A stretch of DNA of 64,000 nucleotides from CAZXPY01 sp964643435 (GCA_964643435.1 CAZXPY010000003.1:1-64000), one strand, 5' to 3'. Counted from the first letter of the stretch, positions 41,752-49,825 are shown. Translations and numbers: made by a program. Notes: generated by a model not told the origin, from the letters alone.

Positions 41752-42471
41752 TTACGGTAAGATATTTAAGGGATTAATTGCAGTTTCGTTTGAATAAATT
41801 TCAAGGTGTAGATGGGATCCGTTCGCCCAACCACTGTTTCCAACCTCACCCAAATCTACCCCGCCGGCTATTTGGTCTCCTTCTTTGACATTAATTTTTG
41901 ATAGATGAGCATAGCGGGATTTGAAACCTCCTTGATGGATCACGATAACTGTTTTTCCAAAACCGGTTTCAAAACCAGCTTTTTCAATTGATCCGCTAGC
42001 CACACTTTTTATTTCGGTTCCGTAAGGATTAGGAATATCAATTCCCCGGTGGTAAAAACTAAACTTTTGCGAAACCGCACCTTTAAGTGGCCAAGAAAAA
42101 ATAGGAGCTTGGGCTGCTTTAATCTGCGCAAAAGTCGGGGAAGCTGTATTACTAGATTCTTTTGGTAAATTAGCTAGGACACTAGTTTCAAGGGAAGCAC
42201 TATTGGTTATTAAAAAAAGAATTACCAAACTTAAGGTTAAAGCCCTGCTTTTGGCTCTAATTTTTCGAAGAAGAGGAAATTTATTTACAGGCCTTAGGTT
42301 AAGAACACCGGTTAGAAGGTCTTTCCAATAGGAAAGATAATCCTTGGTGTTAAGGACCCGAAAATTTTGGTAAGAATAACTAAAAGGTGGAAATCTTTTA
42401 GTAATATTTGTTTCATCTCGCCGTGGCAGAGAGCGTCCCGCCTTCGGGCGGAATGTTCTCTTTTTTAGCAT
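41752..42471 (-). CDS. M23 family metallopeptidase (LytM type)
   Basis: A 239-residue exported peptidase from the ATG at 42471. A basic, repeat-derived-looking N-terminus (TFRPKAGRSLPRRDE) precedes a helix (ALTLSLVILFLITNSASLET). The C-terminal domain has the zinc sites HRGIDIPNPYG (H-x3-D) and SHLHLEIY (H-x-H), plus YAHLSKINVKEGDQI. It should hydrolyse peptidoglycan cross-bridges. The first 25 codons overlie a GC palindrome (CCGCCCGAAGGCGGG), so the true start may be further in. A hairpin (CCCCGCC/GGGCGGG) sits before the start. Confidence 0.82.
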   Translation of the reverse strand: MLKKRTFRPKAGRSLPRRDETNITKRFPPFSYSYQNFRVLNTKDYLSYWKDLLTGVLNLRPVNKFPLLRKIRAKSRALTLSLVILFLITNSASLETSVLANLPKESSNTASPTFAQIKAAQAPIFSWPLKGAVSQKFSFYHRGIDIPNPYGTEIKSVASGSIEKAGFETGFGKTVIVIHQGGFKSRYAHLSKINVKEGDQIAGGVDLGEVGNSGWANGSHLHLEIYSNETAINPLNILP

Positions 42472-42660
42472 AATTCCCCGCCAGCAACTGCGTAGCTGTG
42501 GGCGGGGAGGGAACAAAAAAGCCTCCCAATTTGGGAGACGAGAAGCAATGGTAGCAGATTAAATAGCCCTTGTCAAGTTTTTAAGAAGATTTGGCCTGCC
42601 GGCCGAATCCGGCTTTGCCGGAGAAGGCTGGAGGCGTCGAGCGGATTCGCCCCGCACTGA
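42421..42660. repeat. Cluster of GC-rich palindromes around tRNA-Cys
   Basis: Contains CCGCCTTCGGGCGG (42439-42452), the long hairpin CCCCGCC...GGGCGGG (42476-42508), TCCGGCTTTGCCGGA (42608-42622), and at 42629-42649 a 21-nt near copy (2 mismatches) of the tRNA-Cys 3' end (42665-42685). Base composition is unlike the flanks. This looks like an accumulation of small dispersed elements next to a tRNA gene. Confidence 0.6.
42515..42539 (-). terminator. Terminator downstream of tRNA-Cys
   Basis: On the minus strand CTCCCAA-ATT-GGGAG-type hairpin (CTCCC/GGGAG, 42523-42537) followed by GGC and TTTTTT. It is about 125 bp past the tRNA-Cys 3' end and upstream of the M23 gene. Confidence 0.75.
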
Positions 42661-42664
42661 AATT

Positions 42665-42738
42665 TGGAGGCGTGGAGCGGATTTGAACCGCTGTGAACGG
42701 TTTTGCAGACCGTTGTCTAACCACTCGACCACCACGCC
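42665..42738 (-). tRNA. tRNA-Cys (anticodon GCA)
   Basis: On the minus strand the acceptor stem is GGCGTGG/CCACGCC with discriminator T (U73, the normal identity base for Cys) and encoded CCA. The anticodon arm ACGGT-CTGCAAA-ACCGT reads GCA. The T arm is AGCGGTTCAAATCCGCT. A 21-nt near copy of its 3' end lies 36 bp downstream. Confidence 0.96.
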
Positions 42739-42852
42739 GCGTCAAACAAGGCTGGGAAGGTTGACTTCCCGCCACTATTTAGCTTAAAACTATACCATAA
42801 GTAGCGGTGAATTTCTAGTTTTAACAACAAATAAAACCCGTAAAAACCCTAG

Positions 42853-42935
42853 CTAGGCAGAAGTTGCCTAGCGCAGGATTTGATAGTACCTAAATACTTG
42901 AGCAGCTGCGAACGGATTTAGTTGCGAAGAATCCT
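42853..42935. repeat. Dispersed structured repeat, copy A
   Basis: Hairpin CTAGGCA-GAAGT-TGCCTAG (42853-42871) followed by CGCAGGATT...GGATTTAGTTGCGAAGAATCCTA, closed by the inverted repeat AGGATT/AATCCT (42875-42880, 42930-42935). It aligns with copy B at 54304-54417 (TGG hairpin, CGCAGCATT...GAATTTAGTTACGGGGAATGCTA). Confidence 0.55.
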
Positions 42936-42942
42936 ATAATAC

Positions 42943-42971
42943 TTGACTTTTCTTTTTATTTTTGGTATAAT
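42943..42971 (+). promoter_or_regulatory. Strong promoter for ncRNA candidate
   Basis: TTGACT (42943-42948), 17 bp, TATAAT (42966-42971). Predicted start about 42978; no protein-coding frame follows before the terminator at 43252-43296. Confidence 0.82.
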
Positions 42972-42977
42972 GGCTGG

Positions 42978-43300
42978 CATTATCAAATAGATAAGTTACG
43001 GGCAGTTAAAAGGCGCCATGTACCAGTCACTTCGTTCCGGTACATGGCAGCCGTGAACCTCCGTGGTTTAAGGCGCTTTGTAACTGGTCTTAAATGTATT
43101 TAACTGTCATTACTGAAAAGTCCTGAAGCGTACATCTTAAAGCCAGTTACCAGGTGCCTTTTCTGTATTACGAGCAATAGGTAGCCATTTTCCTAAGCAA
43201 ATCTTTCTTCGATAAACTCAAGACAAGCGGGAGGTTTTCTTGGGAGAAAGAAACGACCCGTCGACGGTTTGATAGACTCACCGTTCAGGGTCGTTTTTCC
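42978..43300 (+). ncRNA. Structured noncoding RNA of unknown class with predicted pseudoknot
   Basis: About 320 nt from a near-consensus promoter to an intrinsic terminator, without an ORF of note. Perfect helix CCATGTACC/GGTACATGG (43017-43025, 43038-43046). GGCAGTTAAA (43001-43010) can pair with TTTAACTGTC (43099-43108), and GTAACTGG (43080-43087) with CCAGTTAC (43143-43150); the two long pairings cross, giving a pseudoknot. The RNase P conserved regions and SRP core are absent. TCAAGACAAGC (43218-43228) precedes the terminator as in the 34-kb transcript. This is the main content of the otherwise gene-free 42739-43345 stretch. Confidence 0.65.
43252..43298 (+). terminator. Intrinsic terminator of the ncRNA candidate
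   Basis: AACGACCC (43251-43258) pairs with GGGTCGTT (43288-43295), enclosing a second helix ACGGT/ACCGT, then TTTTT. It also lies in the downstream region of the opposite-strand 234-residue gene (end 43346). Confidence 0.85.
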
Positions 43301-43345
43301 AAGAATAATGAAATAGCTTAAATATATTGATTTCTTGAGTTAGGG

Positions 43346-44050
43346 TTAGCCCATGTTGCCGTATCCGTCGCCATCTCTTTGCCATGATGTTGGGGATGGT
43401 TTTCCTAAAGGTTGGTGACCGATGAAAGGTCCGGTTAATGACTCTCTCATCAGAAGATTTCTGAGTTCTTGCTTGCTAATTCCTTTTGTATAATTTCTTC
43501 CACAAGAACTTTCATAATTAACTTTAGCCGCAAAATAAGGATTATCCTCTTTGTCAAGGAGCAATGAAAGATCAAAGATTTCTGGATTGCAGTAATCATA
43601 TTTTCTTCCCGGACTACTTCCCAGAGGAACCCAGATATATTTGTGTTCGCCGACCTGTCCTGCATTCATTTTTTGCATTCTGTCCCTTTGCCACCACCAA
43701 GCAGCTGTCCATCGTACAAAATAACTATATTTTGCTCTACCCACCTCCCATCTTGCTAACATTCCATCCAGTGGTAACGGAAGACCATCAAATGTTTCAA
43801 AACTTAAACCATAATTTCCTCTACCCCAACTTTCTTCTCCTAAATCACTAAGAAGTCTTTCGGCCATGGGTTTAGAAGGAAGTACATAAGTGTTTATTTC
43901 TCCTTGTCTCCTTTCCAAAGATTCTCTTTTTTCTTCTTCTATCCTTACCTCTCTTTCTCTTGCTTCCTGTTTAGCCAGCAACGTACTTTGTTGTGCTTCC
44001 TGCTCTGCCCTCGTTCTTGCAATTCTCAACTCATCTCTGAATGACGGCAT
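43346..44050 (-). CDS. Hypothetical protein with N-terminal coiled coil
   Basis: A 234-residue soluble protein of unknown function. The ATG follows TAAGGAG. Residues 1-55 are a strongly charged coiled coil (RTRAEQEAQQSTLLAKQEAR, EREVRIEEEKRESLERRQGE). The rest is rich in Trp, Tyr and Gly (RWTAAWWWQRDRMQKM, KYDYCNPEIFDLSLLLD, NYESSCGRNYTKGISKQELR) and may be a small globular domain. It overlaps the 52-residue membrane protein gene upstream by 25 nt, suggesting the two work together. Confidence 0.6.
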   Translation of the reverse strand: MPSFRDELRIARTRAEQEAQQSTLLAKQEAREREVRIEEEKRESLERRQGEINTYVLPSKPMAERLLSDLGEESWGRGNYGLSFETFDGLPLPLDGMLARWEVGRAKYSYFVRWTAAWWWQRDRMQKMNAGQVGEHKYIWVPLGSSPGRKYDYCNPEIFDLSLLLDKEDNPYFAAKVNYESSCGRNYTKGISKQELRNLLMRESLTGPFIGHQPLGKPSPTSWQRDGDGYGNMG

Positions 44051-44184
44051 TTCTCCTTACCACACCTTCTTTCGATCGGCCTATCTTTTTGTAAAACCCC
44101 CTGAATCTGGTGCCACAGATACCCTACGAGTAAGGTGCCAACAAAGGTGTATATGGGTGTGCTGATAGTGAGGTACCAGTCCAT
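44026..44184 (-). CDS. Small single-TM protein (52 aa)
   Basis: ATG at 44184 preceded by AAAGGAGG with 6-nt spacing. The product starts MDWYLTISTPIYTFVGTLLV, has one hydrophobic segment (about residues 9-25), and a basic tail (QKDRPIERRCGKEKCRHSEM) with a C-x4-C pair. It ends in TGA inside the following gene (25-nt overlap). No family is known; the excellent RBS and coupling support a real gene. Confidence 0.6.
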   Translation of the reverse strand: MDWYLTISTPIYTFVGTLLVGYLWHQIQGVLQKDRPIERRCGKEKCRHSEMS

Positions 44185-44242
44185 ATAGACCTCCTTTCTT
44201 TCCAAAAATATCCTAACACTGATGAAATTTTAAGTCAAACAA

Positions 44243-45343
44243 TTAGATCTTTTTGGCGTATTGGGAGGAAATCCAGCCTTTACTGTCTTGGAATTTGATT
44301 TCAAACCAACCTTCTTTTTCTTCTAAAAATTCAAAGGTTTCGCCTGGTTTTACAATCCCTAAAATTGTTGCTTCGAAACTTGGTGTCTCTCTTACGTTTA
44401 AGGTTCCGGTTGGGGTTTCCCCAATCTCAATTTTATTCTTTGTTTGAGTGTTAATTAAAGATTGCCAGACCGCTAAGGCCTCGTCGCTAACTGGTTTTCC
44501 TTTTTCGCCAAGATAACCAATTCTTAATCCATCTTGGCTTATTTTTTTCTCATCAGGGTTTGTTTTAGTAGCACTACTAGTCGCGCCTTTCCAATCTAAA
44601 AGTAAATAAAGATTCTCTTTCTGGTTCTTTTGTTGTAAAAACCAGATACTTTCTGCCCAAGAAGTGGTATCAGAAATTAGTTTAGGCTCACTTGTACTTA
44701 GATCTAAGAGTTTAAATTTACCACTAGCTTCAATTTCTGCAACGGAACTGAAAGGATCCAACATCAAACTCACATCAACATTTAATTTAAAGTTAGTCGG
44801 GACATTAACAACAATTTCTTTGGGGATAAACCCATCTTTACTAATTTTTAATTTATGTTCGCCAACACTAATTTGAGAGTTATAAGGGGTTAATGATACA
44901 AGGTTGCCGTCTAAAGAAACCTCTGCTTGGGATGGATCACTAGAAACAATTATTCCACTACCTTTTTCTAAATAAAGAATAGTAGAGTTGCTAAAAGGTT
45001 CGGCCGGAGCAAATTGGTAATTCACTACTGTCTGGGTACCAGCCGTTAACTTTATTTTCCGGCTCCAACTTGATTTATAAACCTTTTTATTTTCTTTAGC
45101 CCCTTCAGAGGCAATTTTTATTTCTGAAGTTAATTTTAAGTCTATTTCCCCTTCTCTTAAACCTTCATTAAGGTAAGGAGTGGTACCGACTATTTTTTCG
45201 TTGATAGTAACTATTGCCGCTGTTTCGCTACTATTAACCAATAAAGCCGCGGCTGGTTTAGAAAAAACCCACAGGAAATAAAAGAAACCCCCTCCTAAAA
45301 TTAGCAAAATAAAAATGGCGGAAAAAAGAAAAATTCTTCTCAC
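44243..45343 (-). CDS. PEGA and SH3-like domain membrane protein
   Basis: A 366-residue protein with an N-terminal anchor (FLFSAIFILLILGGGFFYFL). Two PEGA-type repeats follow: ETAAIVTINEKIVGTTPYLN (about residues 40-75) and PSQAEVSLDGNLVSLTPYNS with GEHKLKISKDGF (about 135-185). A mid-domain has no clear match. The C-terminal 60 residues are a bacterial SH3 domain (TLNVRETPSFEATILGIVKP, GWFEIKFQDSKGWISSQYAK). Wall-binding role is likely from SH3b family knowledge. It is monocistronic in appearance. Confidence 0.85.
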   Translation of the reverse strand: MRRIFLFSAIFILLILGGGFFYFLWVFSKPAAALLVNSSETAAIVTINEKIVGTTPYLNEGLREGEIDLKLTSEIKIASEGAKENKKVYKSSWSRKIKLTAGTQTVVNYQFAPAEPFSNSTILYLEKGSGIIVSSDPSQAEVSLDGNLVSLTPYNSQISVGEHKLKISKDGFIPKEIVVNVPTNFKLNVDVSLMLDPFSSVAEIEASGKFKLLDLSTSEPKLISDTTSWAESIWFLQQKNQKENLYLLLDWKGATSSATKTNPDEKKISQDGLRIGYLGEKGKPVSDEALAVWQSLINTQTKNKIEIGETPTGTLNVRETPSFEATILGIVKPGETFEFLEEKEGWFEIKFQDSKGWISSQYAKKI

Positions 45344-45438
45344 AAGTTTTGAAGTTTGGGCTTAAGTATAACATAAAGAAATTTACTTTAACAACCTTGT
45401 GTTGGATATTTCCTAATGTTAGGATAAACTAAAAGTAG

Positions 45439-45966
45439 ATGTTTAAGCTTTCTTGGCCAAAAATTATTGATGAAGCGGTTTTGCCTGTTTGTTTAGTGTT
45501 TGCTTCTAAAATAGCGGGAGTTTTACTGGCAGCTTATTTTTTCAACTTAAAGTACGATTCAAATCAGAGGGTTATTTTTCTAAAGTTTTCTGAGGCAGTA
45601 GCCACAAAAACAGCCAATTCATTTGCCCTTATTTTAATGCTAATTGTAATTCTAGTCGGGTTTGGATTTGTACTTTTAAAAGCCTATTACTTTCACGAAT
45701 CCCATATTCATCCTAAAAGCAGCGCAAAATTAGCTAAATTAAAGTTGGAAAACTTAATTGAAGGGAATTTTGAAATTTATCACCAAGCAATTAGTTGGCT
45801 TGGCTTGTTTTGGTTTGTATTTTTCTTAGGCCTTGTTCAATTTATAAATGACGAGATTTATTGGTGGCTCCCGGCGGTTACTTTATTTTTAGCGCTTACT
45901 CTAACCAGCATCCTTTATTTAGATATCAAAAAAGAAAAACTATTTACCCAAGACGTAAACTACTAA
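45439..45966 (+). CDS. Hypothetical four-TM membrane protein
   Basis: A 175-residue integral membrane protein with hydrophobic segments at about residues 15-35, 55-80, 110-135 and 140-160 (ILMLIVILVGFGFVLLKAYY, FWFVFFLGLVQFI, WWLPAVTLFLALTLTSILYL). A short His-rich loop (FHESHIHPKSS) lies between TM2 and TM3. Family unknown. It converges with the UbiA-type gene and overlaps it by 27 nt. Confidence 0.62.
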   Translation: MFKLSWPKIIDEAVLPVCLVFASKIAGVLLAAYFFNLKYDSNQRVIFLKFSEAVATKTANSFALILMLIVILVGFGFVLLKAYYFHESHIHPKSSAKLAKLKLENLIEGNFEIYHQAISWLGLFWFVFFLGLVQFINDEIYWWLPAVTLFLALTLTSILYLDIKKEKLFTQDVNY

Positions 45967-46875
45967 AAAAACAGATATTATCCAAAGTATTACCGTAATA
46001 AATAGAGGAAAATCGTTAAGTAAGACTTTTTCTGGTGACTCGCCTTCCCTTTTTTCATAAATAAGATATAAATAACGAAATATTCCGTAGATAACTAGTG
46101 GTATAGTGATCATCAACCATTTTGGCGAAGCTAAAGTTGGCGGCAGGAACTTCAAGATTAATTTACGGGAAACAAACTCCGTCTCATTAAAAGTGAAAAG
46201 GCTGTAAGTTATTAAAGTAGCCACAGCACTCATAAAGGTGAAACCATCTAAAAGGAAGCTTGGGTAAAAATTTAGTACTTTTCGGTGTTTTACTGCTTGC
46301 GTATGTCCTAATAAAGTGACCTCTAATCTTCTTTTTCCAATTGCTAAAAATAACGAAAGCATCATTGTCGTTAAAATTAACCAAGAAGATAGAGAAATTA
46401 AAACAACTATTGAACCCACAAAAATCCTAATCATAAAAGCGGAGGCAATTGTTATAAAGTCAAGAATAATAATGTTCTTCAAAAATAAGCTGTAAGAAAG
46501 TTCAACGACTAGAAAAATAAGTAAAACCGAGAATAAACTTAGTGAAATTTGATAACCCCACGTGAGCCCAATAATCGCTAGTATAATTGAAGATAAAAGC
46601 GCCTGTTTCTTGGACAGCTTCCCAGAAGGAATAGGCCGGTTTTTTTTAAAAGGGTGAAATTTATCTTGTTTCTCATCTAGAATGTCGTTAATAAGATAAA
46701 CACTAGAGGTTAAAAAACAGAGTATCCAAAAAGAATAGAAAACAGGATAAAATTTATTAGCATTGAAAAAATCACCACTAAAGATAATCGCCGCAAAGGC
46801 GCTTAAGTTTTTGATCCACTGCCTAGGTCGGGCAGATTTCAGCACCATTAAAAAGAATTCAATTTGTTTTTGCAT
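45940..46875 (-). CDS. UbiA-family prenyltransferase, decaprenyl-phosphate phosphoribosyltransferase-like
   Basis: A 311-residue polytopic enzyme. The aspartate motif YLINDILDEKQDKFHPFKKN and the following RPIPSGKLSKKQAL are those of the DPPR synthase branch (relatives of mycobacterial Rv3806c), and the start RPRQWIKNLSAFAAIIFSG also fits. That enzyme moves phosphoribose to polyprenyl phosphate, a first step to decaprenyl-phospho-arabinose. No epimerase gene is seen nearby, so the final donor is uncertain. It overlaps the next upstream gene by 17 nt in an operon of envelope-glycan genes. Confidence 0.82.
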   Translation of the reverse strand: MQKQIEFFLMVLKSARPRQWIKNLSAFAAIIFSGDFFNANKFYPVFYSFWILCFLTSSVYLINDILDEKQDKFHPFKKNRPIPSGKLSKKQALLSSIILAIIGLTWGYQISLSLFSVLLIFLVVELSYSLFLKNIIILDFITIASAFMIRIFVGSIVVLISLSSWLILTTMMLSLFLAIGKRRLEVTLLGHTQAVKHRKVLNFYPSFLLDGFTFMSAVATLITYSLFTFNETEFVSRKLILKFLPPTLASPKWLMITIPLVIYGIFRYLYLIYEKREGESPEKVLLNDFPLFITVILWIISVFLVVYVLGK

Positions 46876-47959
46876 TAATTTTTACCTTTCTCAGTATGAA
46901 AGCAGTCGTTATAAGGACAGCGAGTGTAATTACGCCAATTGTCGCAATTGCAAAAAACTTTTCCCGACTGTCTAGTTGAAGAGCAATTAAACCAAAAAGG
47001 ACGCAGATTGTCCAGTAAAAAAACGCAATTCTTCTTTTACTCCAGCCAAGATCAATTAAACGGTGATGGAAATGGAATTTATCTCCCAAAAATGGAGATT
47101 TAAAAGCAAACAATCTTCTCACCATTGCCCAAATTGAATCTATTAAAGGGATAGCTAAAACCAAAATTGCCGTTGCTAATTTACCACCAGCTAAAATAGA
47201 GATAACCGCAAGAAGAAAGCCAGCTAAAGTCGCACCTCCGTAGCCGGGCATTATTTTTTGGGGGTAAAAACTCCATGGTAAAAAACCAAAATAAGCGCCG
47301 GCAGTTACGAAAGATAAAATTGCAACGGGAGTTTGAGTAGAATCAACCCGGAGATATTTTAAAGCAACGATCCCCAAAAACGCTGCTCCTATGGCCGCAA
47401 CGCCAGAAAGTTGGCCGTCAACCCCACTAGACCAATTAAGAGAGTTCATAATCCAAACGATCCAAATAAGAGCCAGTACGTCTGCAAGTACAATAATCGA
47501 GTGGACTCCACTAAAAAACGATAAAAGTCCTTGGTCAGAAATTGTAAAATTTATAATAAATTGGTCGAATCGTATCTGCCCATCAAAAGGATTTGTGATC
47601 CAGGTAATTCCCACGCCGGCTCCAACAACAATCGCAGCGCAAATTAGATTACCACCAAAACGAACGTACGGATTTAAATCAAATTTATCATCCAATAAAC
47701 CAATAAAAACAACCAGGGAAGAGGCAAACAAAATCGCCATAATGTGCTTATCTATTGGGGCAAAAAGGAAGTAAGAAACAAGAAGTGATATTAGAATTGG
47801 TAACCCGCCTGATCTTGGAGTAGGTTTTGAATGTAGGATAGCGGGATGAGATCTGGTTGGGTAATCAAGAATTTTCCATCGCTTCGCAAGATAGATTACG
47901 GCTGGTGTAGAAAAAAACGAAATCACAAACGCAAACGCAGCTGCTAAATAAAGATTCAT
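46859..47959 (-). CDS. Glycosyltransferase family 4 (WecA/TagO/MraY type)
   Basis: A 366-residue multi-pass protein. Motifs of the polyprenyl-phosphate sugar-1-phosphate transferases: GLLDDKFDLNPYVRFGG (DD motif), and HFHHRLIDLG near the C-terminus as in WecA/TagO. The usual N-x-x-N-x-x-DG-x-DGL region is altered to MNSLNWSSGVDGQLSG, with S-S in place of the aspartate pair's context. It should load a GlcNAc-1-P-type sugar on the lipid carrier. It overlaps both neighbours (ATGA with the 123-residue gene). Confidence 0.86.
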   Translation of the reverse strand: MNLYLAAAFAFVISFFSTPAVIYLAKRWKILDYPTRSHPAILHSKPTPRSGGLPILISLLVSYFLFAPIDKHIMAILFASSLVVFIGLLDDKFDLNPYVRFGGNLICAAIVVGAGVGITWITNPFDGQIRFDQFIINFTISDQGLLSFFSGVHSIIVLADVLALIWIVWIMNSLNWSSGVDGQLSGVAAIGAAFLGIVALKYLRVDSTQTPVAILSFVTAGAYFGFLPWSFYPQKIMPGYGGATLAGFLLAVISILAGGKLATAILVLAIPLIDSIWAMVRRLFAFKSPFLGDKFHFHHRLIDLGWSKRRIAFFYWTICVLFGLIALQLDSREKFFAIATIGVITLAVLITTAFILRKVKINAKTN

Positions 47960-48327
47960 GGGGAAAAAATTAATAAAATTCTCATTAAACTAAGAAAATT
48001 ACTAAAAGTGAAAAACAAAGTTGACCAAGTTAAAATATCGGCTAGGATACTACCCCTTTCCTTGGTGGCGGTACTAGAAAATTTTTTAGCTAAAAATAAA
48101 TTTAAGATAATTATCAAAAAAGATGAAGCTGGTAATAACCACAATAAAAAATTAGGTGTCAATCTTTCTGGCCCCCATTCTTTTGAATACCAAAGAGGAA
48201 TCTTAGCCGGTAAGGTTCTTTTCAAAAACAAAAATAAAATCGAGATAGCTATAAAGGTAGTGTTTAAAGCTAGTATGAATTTATACCCCCTTATTATTTG
48301 CAAGTTGGTAAATCCAAACATTTTCAA
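47956..48327 (-). CDS. Hypothetical three-TM protein of the glycan operon
   Basis: A 123-residue protein with hydrophobic segments near residues 15-35, 55-78 and 95-118 (FILALNTTFIAISILFLFL, LLPASSFLIIILNLFLAKK, LTWSTLFFTFSNFLSLMRIL). A polar stretch RTLPAKIPLWYSKEWGPERL between TM1 and TM2 is similar in style to DUF1648-like proteins. It overlaps the GT39 gene by 47 nt and the WecA-like gene by 4 nt. Confidence 0.6.
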   Translation of the reverse strand: MKMFGFTNLQIIRGYKFILALNTTFIAISILFLFLKRTLPAKIPLWYSKEWGPERLTPNFLLWLLPASSFLIIILNLFLAKKFSSTATKERGSILADILTWSTLFFTFSNFLSLMRILLIFSP

Positions 48328-49726
48328 TTACTCCCGAGAAAGTATAGTTTTTTTCTAAAAGATTGTCGAGTTCTCCAAAGTTATTTTCCGATGGTACCTC
48401 GGCAAAAATAAATTTAGGCCTTTTTTCAACAAGGGCAGTTACGACCTCTTCTTTAGCCCCTTGGTAATTATAAATATGGTAAGCTACCGTAAATCTTGTA
48501 GGTGGTATACGAGCGGAGAGGAAATAAACCTGCGGGTCATTTGACCAAAGAAAGATATAATCTTCTTTTTTAGTATTCCGTTCGATAAAAGAAGCTAGTG
48601 AGTAATTACGGTTTACTTTATTATCAAAACTCGCGTTATAAGCAGTTTGATTTTTAGTTGTTAAATAACTAAAGAAATTTTTATAGTAACTGAGTTTAAT
48701 TTCTTCGATCCGAAAACCCACCATAAAAATTCCTCCAATCAATAAAGCTAAAACCGCCAAAGCAGCTAGGCGAAGTTTCTTCTCAAATATAAGAGCAGCC
48801 ACAATGGAGAGTGGTGGTAAGATCTGAATCAAATAATGAGCGTAGTTTCGGCCCCCGAAAGAAGATCCGTAAAGAGCAAAAGCCAACCAAACCACTAATA
48901 AATCAAAATTTGTTAATTTTTTACCCCTCATTTTTTTAAATAAAAGATATAAAGAAGTAATGATCGGGAGAACCCCCTTTATTATTAAAAGGCCGTTTGG
49001 AATAAGGAAGTAATTGCCGTAATTAGTATAACCAATGTTACTTGAGAAAATAGCAAAGTAGAAATCAGCAAAATTACCCCTCAAGAAGAAATAAAAAGCG
49101 GTTAAAAAAAGCGGTGTGAGGAATCCCAGGAATAAAAAGAACAAATTTTTAACATTAGAAAGTAGGTATTTAGCTCCTAGAAATAAGAAGATACTAAAGG
49201 CTAAAAAATCAAATAAAGAGGGAATTTTAAAAAGAAGAGCAAAAGCAAAAAATAAGCCTCCTAGGAAATAACGGTTATTCAAAGCTAGTAGTGCTCCCAA
49301 GATAGTTGGAAGGATCATAAAAATCTCACCGTTAGCAATATTGCCTTCTAAGAACGGAATAGTGGTAAGGAAGGCAAAAACCAAAACCGCCACCGCCGCA
49401 ATTTTTTGGTTGAATAGTTTTTTGGTTAATAGAAAAAGAGCAATTTCGGTTGCTAAAACCCAAAAAGATAGAATAATTCTAAGAGACCAAATGCTATGCC
49501 CTAGAACCTTAATCGCTACTAGAGAAAGTAAGTAAATCCCTGGCGTTTTGTTGTCAAAAATTCCTTTATATAAATCTAACCCTCTACTTAAACCTTCAGC
49601 AACGGTCATATAAACCCCTTCGTCGCCGTACCAAAAAGGTTCAAAAAGAGAAGGGATCCTAGCTACAAAGGTTAAAAAAAGAACAATAATCAAAAAAATA
49701 ATATTTTGGTTGTTTCGCAAAATCAC
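48281..49726 (-). CDS. Glycosyltransferase family 39 / ArnT-like membrane protein
   Basis: A 481-residue polytopic enzyme. After the first helix the luminal catalytic loop carries EPFWYGDEGVYMTVAEGLSR with the D-E pair used by PMT/ArnT enzymes, followed by about ten hydrophobic helices and a C-terminal extracytoplasmic domain (RNTKKEDYIFLWSNDPQVYF). It transfers a sugar from a polyprenyl-phosphate donor to an envelope acceptor, and may use the donor made by the neighbouring prenyltransferase (inference). Confidence 0.84.
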   Translation of the reverse strand: MILRNNQNIIFLIIVLFLTFVARIPSLFEPFWYGDEGVYMTVAEGLSRGLDLYKGIFDNKTPGIYLLSLVAIKVLGHSIWSLRIILSFWVLATEIALFLLTKKLFNQKIAAVAVLVFAFLTTIPFLEGNIANGEIFMILPTILGALLALNNRYFLGGLFFAFALLFKIPSLFDFLAFSIFLFLGAKYLLSNVKNLFFLFLGFLTPLFLTAFYFFLRGNFADFYFAIFSSNIGYTNYGNYFLIPNGLLIIKGVLPIITSLYLLFKKMRGKKLTNFDLLVVWLAFALYGSSFGGRNYAHYLIQILPPLSIVAALIFEKKLRLAALAVLALLIGGIFMVGFRIEEIKLSYYKNFFSYLTTKNQTAYNASFDNKVNRNYSLASFIERNTKKEDYIFLWSNDPQVYFLSARIPPTRFTVAYHIYNYQGAKEEVVTALVEKRPKFIFAEVPSENNFGELDNLLEKNYTFSGVIENVWIYQLANNKGV

Positions 49727-49736
49727 TAGTTTAATT

Positions 49737-49825
49737 TTTTATTATTTTTTCGGTAACTTTTAGTCCATGCAATGGTCGTAAAGTTACAGCACCTTAAGAT
49801 TTTATTATTTTTTCGGTAACTTTAT
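49737..49825. repeat. 25-bp direct repeat flanking a short insert at the end of the GT2 gene
   Basis: TTTATTATTTTTTCGGTAAC with a few more bases occurs at about 49738-49761 and 49801-49824. The second copy is the 3' end of the GT2 gene (KVTEKIIKS stop). Between them TTAGTCCA-TGCAA-TGGTCG (49760-49778) resembles the hairpin of the 42.9- and 54.3-kb repeats. This looks like a small insertion with duplication. Confidence 0.6.

Noticed and set aside
42978..43300. RNase P RNA, SRP RNA or 6S RNA
   Set aside because: The RNase P motifs (GAGGAAAGTCC, AGAGNAA, ACAGAA) and the SRP GGTCAGG/GGAAGCAGCC core are missing; 6S needs a long open duplex not seen here.
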